In this document: piece after piece, positions 44,101-48,400 of the stretch | How positions within the stretch are numbered: position 1 is the stretch's first letter | How the letters are laid out: each line of letters begins with the position of its first letter | Assembly: GCA_036925085.1 (NCBI GenBank) | Contig: JAUPFP010000001.1 | Location: 20,051,229-20,115,228 of the forward strand | DNA length: 64,000 nt | Direction of reading: 5' to 3' | Origin: Brachycybe producta | Taxonomy: Eukaryota; Arthropoda; Diplopoda; Playtdesmida; Andrognathidae | Position numbers and translations under genes: made by a program | Notes under the pieces: model-generated | Database searches by the model: none | What the model was told of the DNA's origin: nothing | What the model saw: only the letters and a program-made list of their open reading frames with translations

Positions 44101-47100
44101 CACCGTGCCCACCGTCGTACTTACGGATAACCTAGGGCTTTCCCCGGTGACCACCGCGGTATCACGGACAACCGTCCGTGTCCCACGGTCCTTCACCGGA
44201 CTACTACGCCCTAAGCCGCGATCGGCCGTAGTTCCGTGGACAAATGTCCACGCCCTACCGGCACCACACGACTCCGGTCTTACCGACCGCACAAGAGAGG
44301 CTGGTGGTAGCGCTACCCGGCGCCTCCACCAATTGTAACGACCCGACTTGGTCGCTACAATACCCACGGTAAATTTGACTTAACTTACCGTCGCTGACCC
44401 TCCTTGGGACGGGTCGAAGCGCTGGCCAGCCCTCCTCTTGTACCCGTCCGTGCCACGGGTAGCGCCGATCGGAGGATCCTCCACGCCGCAAGCCGACGGA
44501 CGAAGACCGCCGAACAAGACGAGGAATCCACGGTAGATTCCCGATGAATCCTACCGTGGATGAACCGCGCGCGAAGCACCGGCCGACACGATGATGCACA
44601 TGCCGAAACAGGACGGTGGTGGGCGGCAACCCCAGCCGAGAACCCCCACCCTCCCCGCGGTAACTTCCCCAGTATTATTAAGCAAATAATAAAAGACACG
44701 GACACAGTGGTTGTAGAGAGTGAAAATAAACAATATATTTATTCAATGGAATAAACCAAAAACACTCACTTATAAATGGGCAATATCTGCTGGTAATTGT
44801 ACCAGCAGAGAGCCAACAAAGAGATGAACAATAGGTGAATAGAGCTGAGTCTCCTGGCTAATTCCTGCCAGGAGAAGAGGTTAATAACCTCTTTATCCAA
44901 ACAAAGACACAAGATGAATGGTGGCCATCTTGGCCACCTGCTGATTGAAGGAGCAACAAGCACATGCACTCTGCATAAGGGTTTCACTTCCACTGTCCAG
45001 TATACAATGGCCGCCGCCATTATATACACCCCCAGGCTGCTCCACCTGGGGGAGGACAGGGACCCTTGCTGGCCATTTTGTCGTCTGCCTGGCACTCAAT
45101 TTAGCAAGTGCCTAGCAGACGACATGGGATTTAGTTCTGCACCAAAAAGGAGCAGAACTGGGTCGTCACAGGATCGTTCTTATAAGACTCGTAGTTCTTA
45201 ACTTTACAAAAGACGAACATTAGTTGACTTAATTGTTATACCATTTATTGTAGGGCCTGCTCTCAAATAATTAGGTACTAAAATTGTTGATGAGATGTTA
45301 CGTTGTCCACTGGCCCATTAGACGTGAACTTGAATTTTGTAAGAGAATAGGCTTCAATTTACATGAGACACACGGACCTTTATACTCTTCGGCCTGTTGT
45401 GCACCTTTGCGATGCACTCGCGTCCAAAGGACCGTGCCTCAAACGATATTCATCCACCTTCTCGCAATGTAAACATTATATGGATTCGACCTATAGGTGT
45501 TCTTGACCTCAAGGAAGGGGTGGGGAGGGAGGAAATGGGACCAGGGATCCCAAGGCTAGTATTGACGCCATATTGGGAAATATAGGGTGTTACGTCATAC
45601 TGTATAAGAGTCTCAAAACTTACAGGTACTGCGGTTTTCGTCATGGCCGAAAACGCATTGGTTTGCCCATCTTTGTGCCACTTTTGCCAGGTCATCACTC
45701 CAATACTTTTTTAGAACAATAAAACCTTTAGTATTGGGATCTTTTATGCTGACACAATGTAGGGCCTTGGCACCACGAACCGCTTTTTTGCGGTCGAATT
45801 CGACCGCAAAATGTAGTCGGCATGTCGCTAGTGTGCAAAGGTACGGCAACTACAGCTCAAACACCTGCCACAACAATTTTGCAGTGAAACTCGACCATTT
45901 AAAAGTGGTCCGCGTACCCAGAGTCCTAACGGTTTCAAAATATTAAATCTTACTGCTTCCTTCATGTTAGAGGATCCTTGTTTCTGTCGGTATCGATTGT
46001 GCTTGTCCATAATGAGAAATTTAACTTGTTTAGTTATGGCTTGTCTGCCAATGATTTTCTTGCAACCCTGTAACATAAAGTTAAAACGGTTTATGAAAGT
46101 CTGATTTTTGAACTCTTGATTATTGTTTTTGTTTTTCAGGAGCAAAGTGTTTTAGAAACTACAACTACAACTACAAATTTTTCGTGATGATGTCTTTAAA
46201 AATAAACTTTTTATGACAGGTTTTGAAAAGTCAAAAATAGTTTTTCATGAAAAAATGAATAAACCTAAAAACAGGTCTTTTTCAAACTACTGTAGAATGT
46301 TTATTTTTTAAAGATATTTCCATGAAAAAACTTTTATCATAATTTTCTAAGGGCTGACTCATATCTCTCCTTCCCCTGTTTGTGCATGTATGTTTTCGGA
46401 AACTACATACTCTAGAATCGTGAAAATTAACCAGTATACCCATTTTTAGATGGGATTCTTGTTAGGCTACATTAGAATTTTCAGTTTTGTTCATTTTTGT
46501 GAAAAATCATCAAATTTCACCAGAATCCCTGAAAATATAAAGCACGCAGACAGGAAAGCTTGCTTTATTGCATCGCGCTTTATTCAAAGAATAAATTAAC
46601 CCACGTGGGTTATGGTAAAGGTAACCTTTAGGCCCGGCGCAAATTTAACCCAGCCCACGCACATCCTAGCCCGCGCCCACGCGTGGGGAAATCTGTAAAA
46701 CATAGATGGTAGTACTGCGCCGCAAATAGAACCCAGCCCACGGCCACCCCATGCAGCCTTCATCCACGCGTGGTTTTCGTGGGTTGTGGGTCAGATTTTT
46801 GTTTGTTTAATGTGACAATAATGGATATGGAGAAACTAATTTGCCTGGTTAAGGAACATCCAGTTTCTCGACTGGGTTCAATATGCAGTGCCTTGTCTGT
46901 ATGGGGCCTGGGTTCTACGTGCTGGGATGTGCGTGGGCTGAGTTCAATTTGCGCTGGGCCTTAATCTCATAATTTACATTTTAGCGAAATTGGTTGTCTT
47001 TGGCAGAGAAGTGATGAGAGGTCCTTGATTCAAGGTCTGCCTGGAGTTTTTGTGTATTATTATTTTGTTCAACGCAAGGCAGGCTTATACCAGGATAAAG

Positions 47101-47574
47101 CAAAGTATTTACTCGAAATGTATATCGCGAAATGTTCTTAATCTGCGATATTATGTACGAAAATCACACCCCTCGAAAACAGGCTACCATTCTAGTTTTG
47201 AAAACAGTTTGAATTTTTTCGTAATGTTGTTTCTAAACAAACAAATGTTCGCTGGACGTTTGTACGTACATATTTTACAAAAAAAAACGTCTATGGAGCA
47301 TAGCATTAGCCACTGCAACAGCCCCGTCCAGTGGGACAAAAGCAAAATTAATGTTGTTTCTGAAAGACAGAATTACCTGAGTTCGGAAGTGCTTTTTATA
47401 CTTTAAAATAACCTTAACATTTTTTAAACAAATTTGAATAAAATGTTACTTACTGAATTGGGTCTATATTTACACATTGTGTTCGTGGGACTTAATCTGC
47501 AGTACTGACTTGGTTTTCCATTGATGGCCTCAAAGAAAAACAGGATGACAATGATTTCAAAAACAGATTTTAAC
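29068..47574 (-). CDS. CAP-domain secreted protein (antigen-5/venom-allergen-like) gene, interrupted by a gypsy element
   Basis: Exons recognised on the minus strand, in coding order: 47574-47454 (signal-peptide core VFEIIVILFFFEAI, then CRLSPTNTMCKY), 46067-45954 (DKHNRYRQKQGSSNMKEA), 45705-45624 (YWSDDLAKVAQRWANQC, GHDENR), 30549-30501 (FNTKTGHYTQ), 29353-29256 (IVWADTYAIGCGY, YVCNYAPG) and 29182-29068 (CSKCQGKPCST, LC, stop TAA). Phases agree at every adjoining junction. GHYTQ and YVCNY are CAP/CRISP signature motifs; the Cys-rich N-terminal block and C-terminal tail are those of antigen-5-like proteins of arthropods. The first exon with the start codon and the exon(s) between GHDENR and GHYTQ were not found. 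That gap contains the 13-kb retrotransposon, so the allele may be non-functional. Members of this family are secreted; a venom role cannot be inferred from sequence. Confidence 0.85.
29256..29353 (-). CDS. CAP gene exon: CRISP signature 2
   Basis: 98 bases, phase 0 to phase 2. Encodes IVWADTYAIGCGYAQY and ends YVCNYAPG, the two strongest CAP-family blocks. Donor GTATAT at 29255 downward, acceptor AAAAAAG. It follows the GHYTQ exon in phase 0. Confidence 0.88.
29495..29640. repeat. Fragment of the AAGTGGCT(G/C)(A/T)ATAGATATTTATTT repeat
   Basis: 'taaagtggctctatagatat' to 'cggcgccactgcggtga' and 'gctccatagacg'. Similar starts are at 10427, 10731, 15114 and 50305, the interior is at 6955 and 12690, and the reverse complement is at about 47270-47345. 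A dispersed element, mostly present as pieces. Confidence 0.55.
30028..30425. mobile_element. GAATC-rich MITE
   Basis: Begins with repeated 'cgaatcc' steps and ends 'gaatgtcccatccctag'. Copies at 56738-57162 (opposite orientation) and 59250-59695 share the interior 'aataatattaaatattaaa' and the 'tgtggcactcag' block. Confidence 0.65.
30501..30549 (-). CDS. CAP gene mini-exon with GHYTQ and a GC donor
   Basis: 49 bases, acceptor CTACAG, encodes NGNRFVFNTKTGHYTQ. The donor is GCAAGT (30500 downward), so the following intron is of GC-AG type. The His of GHYTQ is one of the conserved CAP cavity residues. Confidence 0.82.
30840..31072 (+). mobile_element. Helitron-like element, 5' truncated, 3' end intact
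   Basis: The 3' end has the hairpin CCCGTCATTTATGACGGG (31043-31060), nine bases, then CTAG (31069-31072) followed by T: the classical Helitron terminus. It contains a small palindrome made of 'agaatttcttttcctcc' and its complement. Confidence 0.7.
31093..31651 (+). mobile_element. Helitron-like element, near-complete
   Basis: Starts TCTGTGTGTGTG then 'aacgctgtacaaacaaggac'; ends with the hairpin CCCGTCATTTATGACGGG (31622-31639) and CAAG in place of CTAG. Lies head-to-tail with the copy ending at 31072. Inside, 31475-31600 is a nested palindromic MITE (GTGCCCAGCATTAGAATTTC and its complement). No Rep/helicase, so non-autonomous. Confidence 0.75.
31652..32072. other. CAP gene intron sequence left of the retrotransposon
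   Basis: AT-rich with repeated 'tttaaatcgtgattttt'. No CAP exon recognised. The last four bases, GGAT, are the retrotransposon target duplication. Confidence 0.45.
32073..32909 (-). repeat. 3' LTR of the gypsy element
   Basis: 837 bp, same sequence as the 5' LTR as far as compared. Its sense-strand AATAAA could end transcripts of the host CAP gene prematurely. Confidence 0.93.
32911..32926 (-). promoter_or_regulatory. Polypurine tract
   Basis: One base inside the 3' LTR the element strand reads AGGGAAGTTGAGAGGA, 14 of 16 purines, in the position used to prime plus-strand DNA. Confidence 0.75.
32990..37270 (-). CDS. Unassigned C-terminal extension of pol
   Basis: Roughly residues 1440-2861 of the pol frame. 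In order: a Trp-rich segment (WERAGHSLLWDDDLNW); a basic stretch; one hydrophobic segment (PLAVLFYCCWVCQAV, about 1646-1670) that could span a membrane; three 54-residue repeats (about 1714-1875); acidic and Ser/Gly-rich linkers; a Lys/Arg/Ala-rich region with coiled-coil character (ARMKALAKREAQLERTKAAL); a run of about eleven Lys near 2490; and a final ~200 residues with globular composition (FAMRYVLAFGSTDYPVLLVV ... CFAVLDVVG). I recognise no family with confidence. It could be an env-like or accessory product released by the protease. Base composition matches the rest of the element. Confidence 0.7.
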   Translation of the reverse strand, partial: EEAPRPRYYLRPRKPRAFEVMQASSGASIGTRVVQGLWKSLSWWERAGHSLLWDDDLNWGNKDWERSDPWTGRRLSVTDRWRLFRGSWVEKSAIPSCKLEEESAAVISPKDLSPESFHKDSCRVSAPIVADDGRISMVTAMEAANDVLAAKPPLLAVPPVKLAAKRHLAFKLKFRRSFAANLVKKRKVHRKNGKNSGLLDATKNKVSPQRGISFSCPLAVLFYCCWVCQAVIDRLNTWFWWRHHRNNFDGDATADGAVHNTVFYRQNTVGLGGDQVLRSLDGEKVFLHGSVRETTVENGFDRDPRCSNGRKVVLHGSVPCKPRPKQPELSVPGLDGPNTCLADSDRAIPVKDGSYRGSRDMDGGNGISYGNLPWKSPPKLPNVKLRGLDRPKMFLAGSDRAITVGDGFGRVPRCLPGRKTFFRGFGPWKMFPTVVGQILTVFFDLFQVATAETEETGGGGSGSSSLSSLHPGDAELLESDAACSPDSLGRAIADLADGGPLGLLLADDAVVTQPSPRTPLYYGSVWGRLTPPPTVGSPRATIRLGAMEIPAVGEPVRASTPVEEVATGLAATSLTKCDPPADQGRLELASLAEGSRDASLGGTLVIDTEAEMDTMEDDVVPVSRRWRGQRILSSEDSSESEGRGSGSLGKRSVTGSQEGTPARKGSPIPVDPVGETEAACLERQDEAAQYQSASGGFLASDGKRYFVGEYPTQQFRKDGSKSKKKSGAARYTARMKALAKREAQLERTKAALAKFTPAVGLLPVSPAHPEGAAGAAWPVGQPPVSGPTEAEAGCSGWQSATPKRDRRAEKKANQPSPPAPRKSTRASGGGGQGQKRPRPFTPPLASNPVGKKAKTSRGGPAGFPKGKWSQEDRLRYHQAQAARCAALVLRDKKAARRREFELQASQFLPLRDADARNPLSTGEPPVGVGATPIPSATTAAGQQRIAQRGAIQAAKAPHQGAAVKPVGGKGQPTLAPEKRDLPRDGKGRFVATRASSTVSSATGASSKTSTASARKSATSKSSQSKGANHPPKTARPGKSVSFGASSSQHGEPSSHEKKKKKKKKKKGKKAHHEKKGGPKASTRVSQGTGGGGSIGTEEEESRHGVAVSAGSQPHHTRHSRTARMDDRSMRDVVLGIPSSSPKVVAVPNLLVRSVGTLHRVSSPLPSGGGSPAGKNDVPAKRGPVPSVGRTPFSPGPDDGVFAALGPEERAKSPEPEGEGRRFGAEPPYSEGEVFLNNRLGLWQDQPGMEGYQYHGYYRLGEPLPVPWTPSLPSFAMRYVLAFGSTDYPVLLVVNPVRRCFAVLDVVGTGAGLVRLAQLAAPYVQRLLGCDLEGMVGEFVTHPLRGSVSDPAAALVDLLTSRTLRQSPQLDTLAVEAFRQQEVLRLRGTDFDVGLGWRNTRMCSWWIRRWMSEWMVAPMNPPPKKSV
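32990..41575 (-). CDS. pol: Gypsy pol polyprotein with ~1,400-residue C-terminal extension (2,861 residues)
   Basis: Domains in order: aspartic protease with DTGA at 158-161; reverse transcriptase with YLDD at 680-683; RNase H with HTDASGYG from 827; integrase with zinc-binding H1041, H1048, C1078, C1081 and catalytic D1109, D1169, E1205 (35 residues between the last two); a GPY/F-like module near 1290-1350 (VWIRDMAGKLG, FHVDNLKPY); then YYLRPRKPR near 1435, where gypsy pol proteins normally end. The frame then stays open for about 1,400 residues to a stop at 32990. All catalytic residues are present and no frameshift or stop was seen. Usual gypsy pol proteins are 1,000-1,500 residues, so the length is exceptional. 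Confidence 0.93.
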   Translation of the reverse strand: MLQNSGVRQSRRSKEGAYLRAVSRYVGILHDAGVPLARSADPEITQWVFQEPSPTLEAALARLESWVAPFFPDEGEEGPNGTGITRASSVGAPRPGGSPGVETGSQAPEHPVRPDEAQRSNVGQRRLPIPELQSRAYLRGAPRVLVSMDGRLVESIVDTGAEVSVMSMSVAREMELPVQEVSLPSFLTGMSGYSIQIEGVMYVDMSIHGRSIHTHLLLIEGEGEAVIGVDLASRFGLMLDVVSRKVYFREDIWNAHPDALHAALAVQAAQGTSVQLPNSVLEALARLHDSVEPVLLPPFGFPEGMPAEPEKVDGWVDIVSPTLAETSSPIRSGEVCSLRLLQNVWLSAHERKVVSVSLIEHAGPGQLLLVEPHRKALGGRGLLAVAGIAEATEEGSYDIWLENVADVPIALETGEGVATAQAVEAALVVGLDVPSKLRGGDPTHGDGRPGGLPPKLRGATKKGRRILNAEVKPTLEECLKIGPSLKPEEAAQLREFLLERRDHFAFDYTELGETPLVEHTIDTGGLPPVREGLRRTAPAARAIEREEVAKMLDAGVIQPSHSPYASPILLVRKKDGGFRFCVDYRRLNAQTKADQYPLPRIDDALDSLAGAKYFATLDLASGYWQVRMAEQDIEKTAFICSQGLFEFRKMPFGLCNAPATMQRALDLLLAGHKWESCLVYLDDIIVFGSTFEQFLERLSTVLRLLRGAELKLQPKKCFFGFDKVKYLGHIVSAEGVAPDPGLVRAVEEFDVPTTVTAVRSFLGLAGYYRRFIKDFAKIARPLHDLTRKDVSFDWSEQCGLACERLKAFLTEAPVLTMYDPRGEVLIHTDASGYGLGVVVYQKLPEDKAPRVLAYASRLMKGPETRYSVTEQECLAIMFAVGKFRPYIFNRDFVIVTDHHALCHLQTAKNLQGRLGRWQMQLQEYRYKIQFKKGKLHEDADCLSRYPVNEVVDPSLPEHVEADVGEVIYRIRSEVDWVMEQANDSWCSKVKRELSTDPDSDLRFKFVVADKLLYAIKSIQDRTRTVLVVPRSCQAFCLRKLHNSSEAGHFGVYKTYQRMRTRFYWLGMKRDTVEYVKSCLVCQRVRQFARAQGFLQPIVPEYPVHAWGMDFVGPFPASVGGVTYVLIMVDYFTRYGVAKAVRRATAACVVKFLKDEILSVYGTPTTLISDRGSQFCSKILRKFRERYSIVQHFTTAYHPQANGLTERTNKTVMETIKRYLDPLKDQRDWWEKLRPAVWAYNTAVQESTEVSPYQLLFGREPRLGIDNLLPNGPVRDLPDQQAVEERARQNLAAAQRRQKSRYDAGRVEPPRYQPGNKVWIRDMAGKLGQAKKWNFAYKAELGTVVRQVSDLVYEVEFVDGYGRKVRDRFHVDNLKPYIPTCGVREEDGLGGSETSSNSEGSSDAESGSARSERRDDVSPGPSGQPSLVVESTDSEAEEAPRPRYYLRPRKPRAFEVMQASSGASIGTRVVQGLWKSLSWWERAGHSLLWDDDLNWGNKDWERSDPWTGRRLSVTDRWRLFRGSWVEKSAIPSCKLEEESAAVISPKDLSPESFHKDSCRVSAPIVADDGRISMVTAMEAANDVLAAKPPLLAVPPVKLAAKRHLAFKLKFRRSFAANLVKKRKVHRKNGKNSGLLDATKNKVSPQRGISFSCPLAVLFYCCWVCQAVIDRLNTWFWWRHHRNNFDGDATADGAVHNTVFYRQNTVGLGGDQVLRSLDGEKVFLHGSVRETTVENGFDRDPRCSNGRKVVLHGSVPCKPRPKQPELSVPGLDGPNTCLADSDRAIPVKDGSYRGSRDMDGGNGISYGNLPWKSPPKLPNVKLRGLDRPKMFLAGSDRAITVGDGFGRVPRCLPGRKTFFRGFGPWKMFPTVVGQILTVFFDLFQVATAETEETGGGGSGSSSLSSLHPGDAELLESDAACSPDSLGRAIADLADGGPLGLLLADDAVVTQPSPRTPLYYGSVWGRLTPPPTVGSPRATIRLGAMEIPAVGEPVRASTPVEEVATGLAATSLTKCDPPADQGRLELASLAEGSRDASLGGTLVIDTEAEMDTMEDDVVPVSRRWRGQRILSSEDSSESEGRGSGSLGKRSVTGSQEGTPARKGSPIPVDPVGETEAACLERQDEAAQYQSASGGFLASDGKRYFVGEYPTQQFRKDGSKSKKKSGAARYTARMKALAKREAQLERTKAALAKFTPAVGLLPVSPAHPEGAAGAAWPVGQPPVSGPTEAEAGCSGWQSATPKRDRRAEKKANQPSPPAPRKSTRASGGGGQGQKRPRPFTPPLASNPVGKKAKTSRGGPAGFPKGKWSQEDRLRYHQAQAARCAALVLRDKKAARRREFELQASQFLPLRDADARNPLSTGEPPVGVGATPIPSATTAAGQQRIAQRGAIQAAKAPHQGAAVKPVGGKGQPTLAPEKRDLPRDGKGRFVATRASSTVSSATGASSKTSTASARKSATSKSSQSKGANHPPKTARPGKSVSFGASSSQHGEPSSHEKKKKKKKKKKGKKAHHEKKGGPKASTRVSQGTGGGGSIGTEEEESRHGVAVSAGSQPHHTRHSRTARMDDRSMRDVVLGIPSSSPKVVAVPNLLVRSVGTLHRVSSPLPSGGGSPAGKNDVPAKRGPVPSVGRTPFSPGPDDGVFAALGPEERAKSPEPEGEGRRFGAEPPYSEGEVFLNNRLGLWQDQPGMEGYQYHGYYRLGEPLPVPWTPSLPSFAMRYVLAFGSTDYPVLLVVNPVRRCFAVLDVVGTGAGLVRLAQLAAPYVQRLLGCDLEGMVGEFVTHPLRGSVSDPAAALVDLLTSRTLRQSPQLDTLAVEAFRQQEVLRLRGTDFDVGLGWRNTRMCSWWIRRWMSEWMVAPMNPPPKKSV
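35955..36440 (-). repeat. Three 162-bp (54-residue) tandem repeats inside the pol extension
   Basis: In the pol frame the repeats begin SLDGEKVFLHGS, GLDGPNTCLADS and GLDRPKMFLAGS, each 54 residues after the last, and share a following 'GF/SY-R-x-x-R' and 'GRK' pattern. At DNA level they are full of ACGGT/ACCGT, the same short words that fill the leader. Confidence 0.8.
41593..43473 (-). CDS. gag: Gypsy gag polyprotein (626 residues)
   Basis: Structural protein of the retrotransposon particle. A Pro/Gly-rich N-terminal half precedes a capsid-type domain (about residues 290-450: FIRYDGREDITPFLRQFEAK, FRTK-type RFGTKNQAQACFDRFEAM, ESLQAFYWRF). The nucleocapsid part has one zinc knuckle, C-F-R-C-N-Q-M-G-H-L-R-K-D-C, at about 546-559, preceded by a Lys/Ser/Thr-rich basic tract. 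The frame is intact and stops 17 bases before the pol ATG. The pol frame is -1 relative to gag and stays open back into the gag 3' end, so either ribosomal frameshifting or reinitiation could link them; no clear slippery heptamer was seen. Confidence 0.92.
   Translation of the reverse strand: MVASFARVRTDEIGQDPGFPMSGRGSSLLEGLELRSRTVGRGRRPEGRHPVEGAVGENVPGDSTEEGVVEIVSTDQPPAGGFVTVRTHRRDTASGGAPGDGGDGGSPTPTGTGVRPMAGLLTSTASRPVGRGGNPLAGEVVGTPGPPSVNTTSWLASMTEEELREVARGIDELRWQGHLSPGIGRLHRSQPRFTPSPVHREGAGREVPPAPARRVPPGGGTRTAPMGGGRGVPPPVQRPRVHLVEPEDAEPDAETSGNRSRAPRRVSTAPWTPALAVPSEIQAFGFFNPVHSFIRYDGREDITPFLRQFEAKARAQRWTDEARCSFFTYLLDGPAEEHYACLVEFKPNLTWPELRQAMLHRFGTKNQAQACFDRFEAMKQGPAESLQAFYWRFVELAERVSPGEDESCRLLRYKKKLQPEILRPLWGSKAETVRDFTTEAMLVEADMLTAGALPARTLTVPGTQAAAKVSGAVAKPKSSATSTSTSSGVKAAAPSKSDGATGKTGGQKGRKTKRQSQGGNKSTAAPSSSSQTAGGGGPTRRQPGPCFRCNQMGHLRKDCPRAVAQGQVARVPPGESPVVQYLPGLAPVVLQGREYLSTVIDGQMFYLPVARNEGPPSLNRRRSLQN
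43480..44310 (-). promoter_or_regulatory. 5' leader: tandem array of hairpins (ACGGAC...GTCCGT)
   Basis: The untranslated stretch between primer site and gag holds repeated inverted units ACGGAC-(4 bases)-GTCCGT starting at 43512, 43573, 43645, 43716, 43788, 43860, 43930 and 44164, with a variant (GTGGACAAATGTCCAC) near 44235. Spacing within the main block is 61, 72, 71, 72, 72 and 70 bases. Between them ACCGT/ACGGT steps recur, and at 44010-44110 GCACGGT...ACCGTGC hairpins replace them. Role unknown; position suggests packaging, translation control or a protein-binding array. Confidence 0.8.
44314..44331 (-). promoter_or_regulatory. Primer binding site, tRNA-Ala type
   Basis: Two bases inside the 5' LTR the element reads TGGTGGAGGCGCCGGGTA. 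This agrees with the complement of the 3' end of animal tRNA-Ala (acceptor stem ...CUCCACCA) at nearly all positions, with differences at positions 10 and 17 as I recall the tRNA. Confidence 0.7.
44334..45170 (-). repeat. 5' LTR of the gypsy element
   Basis: 837 bp, TG...CA ends in element orientation (TGTGACGACCC ... GGGTCGTTACA). Contains AATAAA in the element sense near 44742, a likely polyadenylation signal. Short open frames in it are the same in both LTRs. Confidence 0.93.
45171..45623. other. CAP gene intron sequence right of the retrotransposon
   Basis: Starts with the target duplication GGAT. A short open stretch abuts the LTR on the minus strand but could not be fitted in phase to the GHYTQ exon. 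No CAP motif recognised. Confidence 0.45.
45624..45705 (-). CDS. CAP gene exon with WSDDLAKVAQRWANQC
   Basis: 82 bases, starts in phase 0 and ends in phase 1 at a consensus donor GTAAGT. Encodes the second helix of the CAP core and GHDENR. Confidence 0.88.
45954..46067 (-). CDS. CAP gene exon with DKHNRYRQ
   Basis: 114 bases, acceptor TTACAG, donor GTAAGA, phase 0 on both sides. Encodes CKKIIGRQAITKQ and DKHNRYRQ; the His of KHN is a conserved CAP cavity residue. Confidence 0.88.
46130..46345. repeat. Foldback element in CAP intron
   Basis: 'agtgttttagaaactac' and an inner palindrome around 'tttttcatgaaaaa', with 'aaaaataaactttttatgac' paired to sequence near 46300. Related to the other foldback copies. 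Confidence 0.5.
46631..46960 (+). mobile_element. PIF/Harbinger-type MITE with MADF-like fragment
   Basis: Ends GGCCCGGCGCAAATTTAACC and the near complement ...TTCAATTTGCGCTGGGCC, flanked on both sides by TTA (46628-46630, 46961-46963), the 3-bp TWA duplication of PIF/Harbinger. Inside, from 46820, the plus strand reads MDMEKLICLVKEHP, like the start of a MADF/SANT-type domain found in the accessory protein of these transposons. The frame soon loses similarity, so it is a deletion derivative. Confidence 0.75.
47454..47574 (-). CDS. CAP gene exon: signal-peptide core and N-terminal Cys block
   Basis: 121 bases, acceptor CTTTCTAG, donor GTAAGT. Encodes hydrophobic VFEIIVILFFFEAI, then NGKPSQYC and NTMCKYRPNS. 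No ATG in this exon, so a short upstream exon must hold the start codon. Confidence 0.8.
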
Positions 47575-47909
47575 CTAGAAAGTATGACAAAAAGAAATTG
47601 TTTCACCCCAGTTTTTGTTCTAAATTGAATTTAATGACATTTTTAAAAAAAATAGGAATACAGTTAATGACAATTAATCCAATTTAATTTGTGTTAAGTT
47701 TTACTTTAAGAGGGTATCGGCTGGAAGAAAGTGAGTGCATAATTGTTAATTGTTGATGTAATATAGTTTCTTTGTTTGTAAATTTGTAACATAACGCTTA
47801 AAGGTTGAATTGCATAAATTTCGGCGATTACTATAAAAGCCCTGAGTTGTACAAACGTATATTGCGACGGGTGTTCGTAAAGCAGTCATATATTAGATAT
47901 ATATTAAGC

Positions 47910-48265
47910 TCTGTATGTCTGTGTATAACGCTGTACAAACAAAGACAAAAACGCTTAAGCACGTTGGAATTTATTTCAATTTAAATGAACCTATTTTCTA
48001 TTATATTTTTTATTATACAAAATATACATAGTTGGTTGATTACAAAGCCAAAAAGCACTCAGCTATCAATCCAGAAAAGCATCACTCACAATAGACTTCA
48101 AAAATGGAATCAACTTGTAGTCTCCACAACTTTGTAATCAACCAACTTTGTATATTTTGTATTACAATTTCAAGCCAACTATATTTAATTTGTTATATTT
48201 CTTAATATATTTTTTTAAAATTTTAAATTAAAGGTAAACCGTCCTAGGACGGGCTCCACTGCTAG
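47910..48265 (+). mobile_element. Helitron-like element, complete ends
   Basis: Begins TCTGTATGTCTGTG then 'aacgctgtacaaac'; ends with the hairpin CCGTCCTAGGACGG and ten bases later CTAG (48262-48265). An internal inverted repeat of about 33 bp ('agttggttgattacaaag' and complement) lies at 48015-48170. Confidence 0.75.
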
Positions 48266-48400
48266 ACGTAAAAGAGTTGTATGTCGAAGCTTACTAACAT
48301 TTAAGAGTCTAGATGCCTGAGAAAGGCTTCTCAGAATCCTCTTCTTGGGTATATAAGCCTGTGTTTTTGTATGCTTGAGAGAGAATTTCTTATGCCGCAG

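Larger units (their letters stand above)
32073..45170 (-). mobile_element. Ty3/gypsy LTR retrotransposon, 13,098 bp, intact reading frames
   Basis: Two LTRs of 837 bp (32073-32909 and 44334-45170) that appear identical where compared, starting TGTAACGACC and ending GTCGTCACA on the plus strand. Target duplication GGAT at 32069-32072 and 45171-45174. In element orientation (minus): 5' LTR, primer site, 840-nt hairpin-rich leader, gag, pol with a giant extension, polypurine tract, 3' LTR. The protease-RT-RNaseH-integrase order is that of Ty3/gypsy. GC content is far above the flanks. Twin LTRs and open frames indicate a recent insertion. It lies in the same direction as the CAP gene it splits. 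Confidence 0.95.

Noticed and set aside
45171..45220. Possible CAP exon on the minus strand abutting the LTR, with a continuation and GTAAAG donor on the far side of the element
   Set aside because: Its start phase fits the preceding exon, but its end phase does not fit the GHYTQ exon and no CAP motif is visible.
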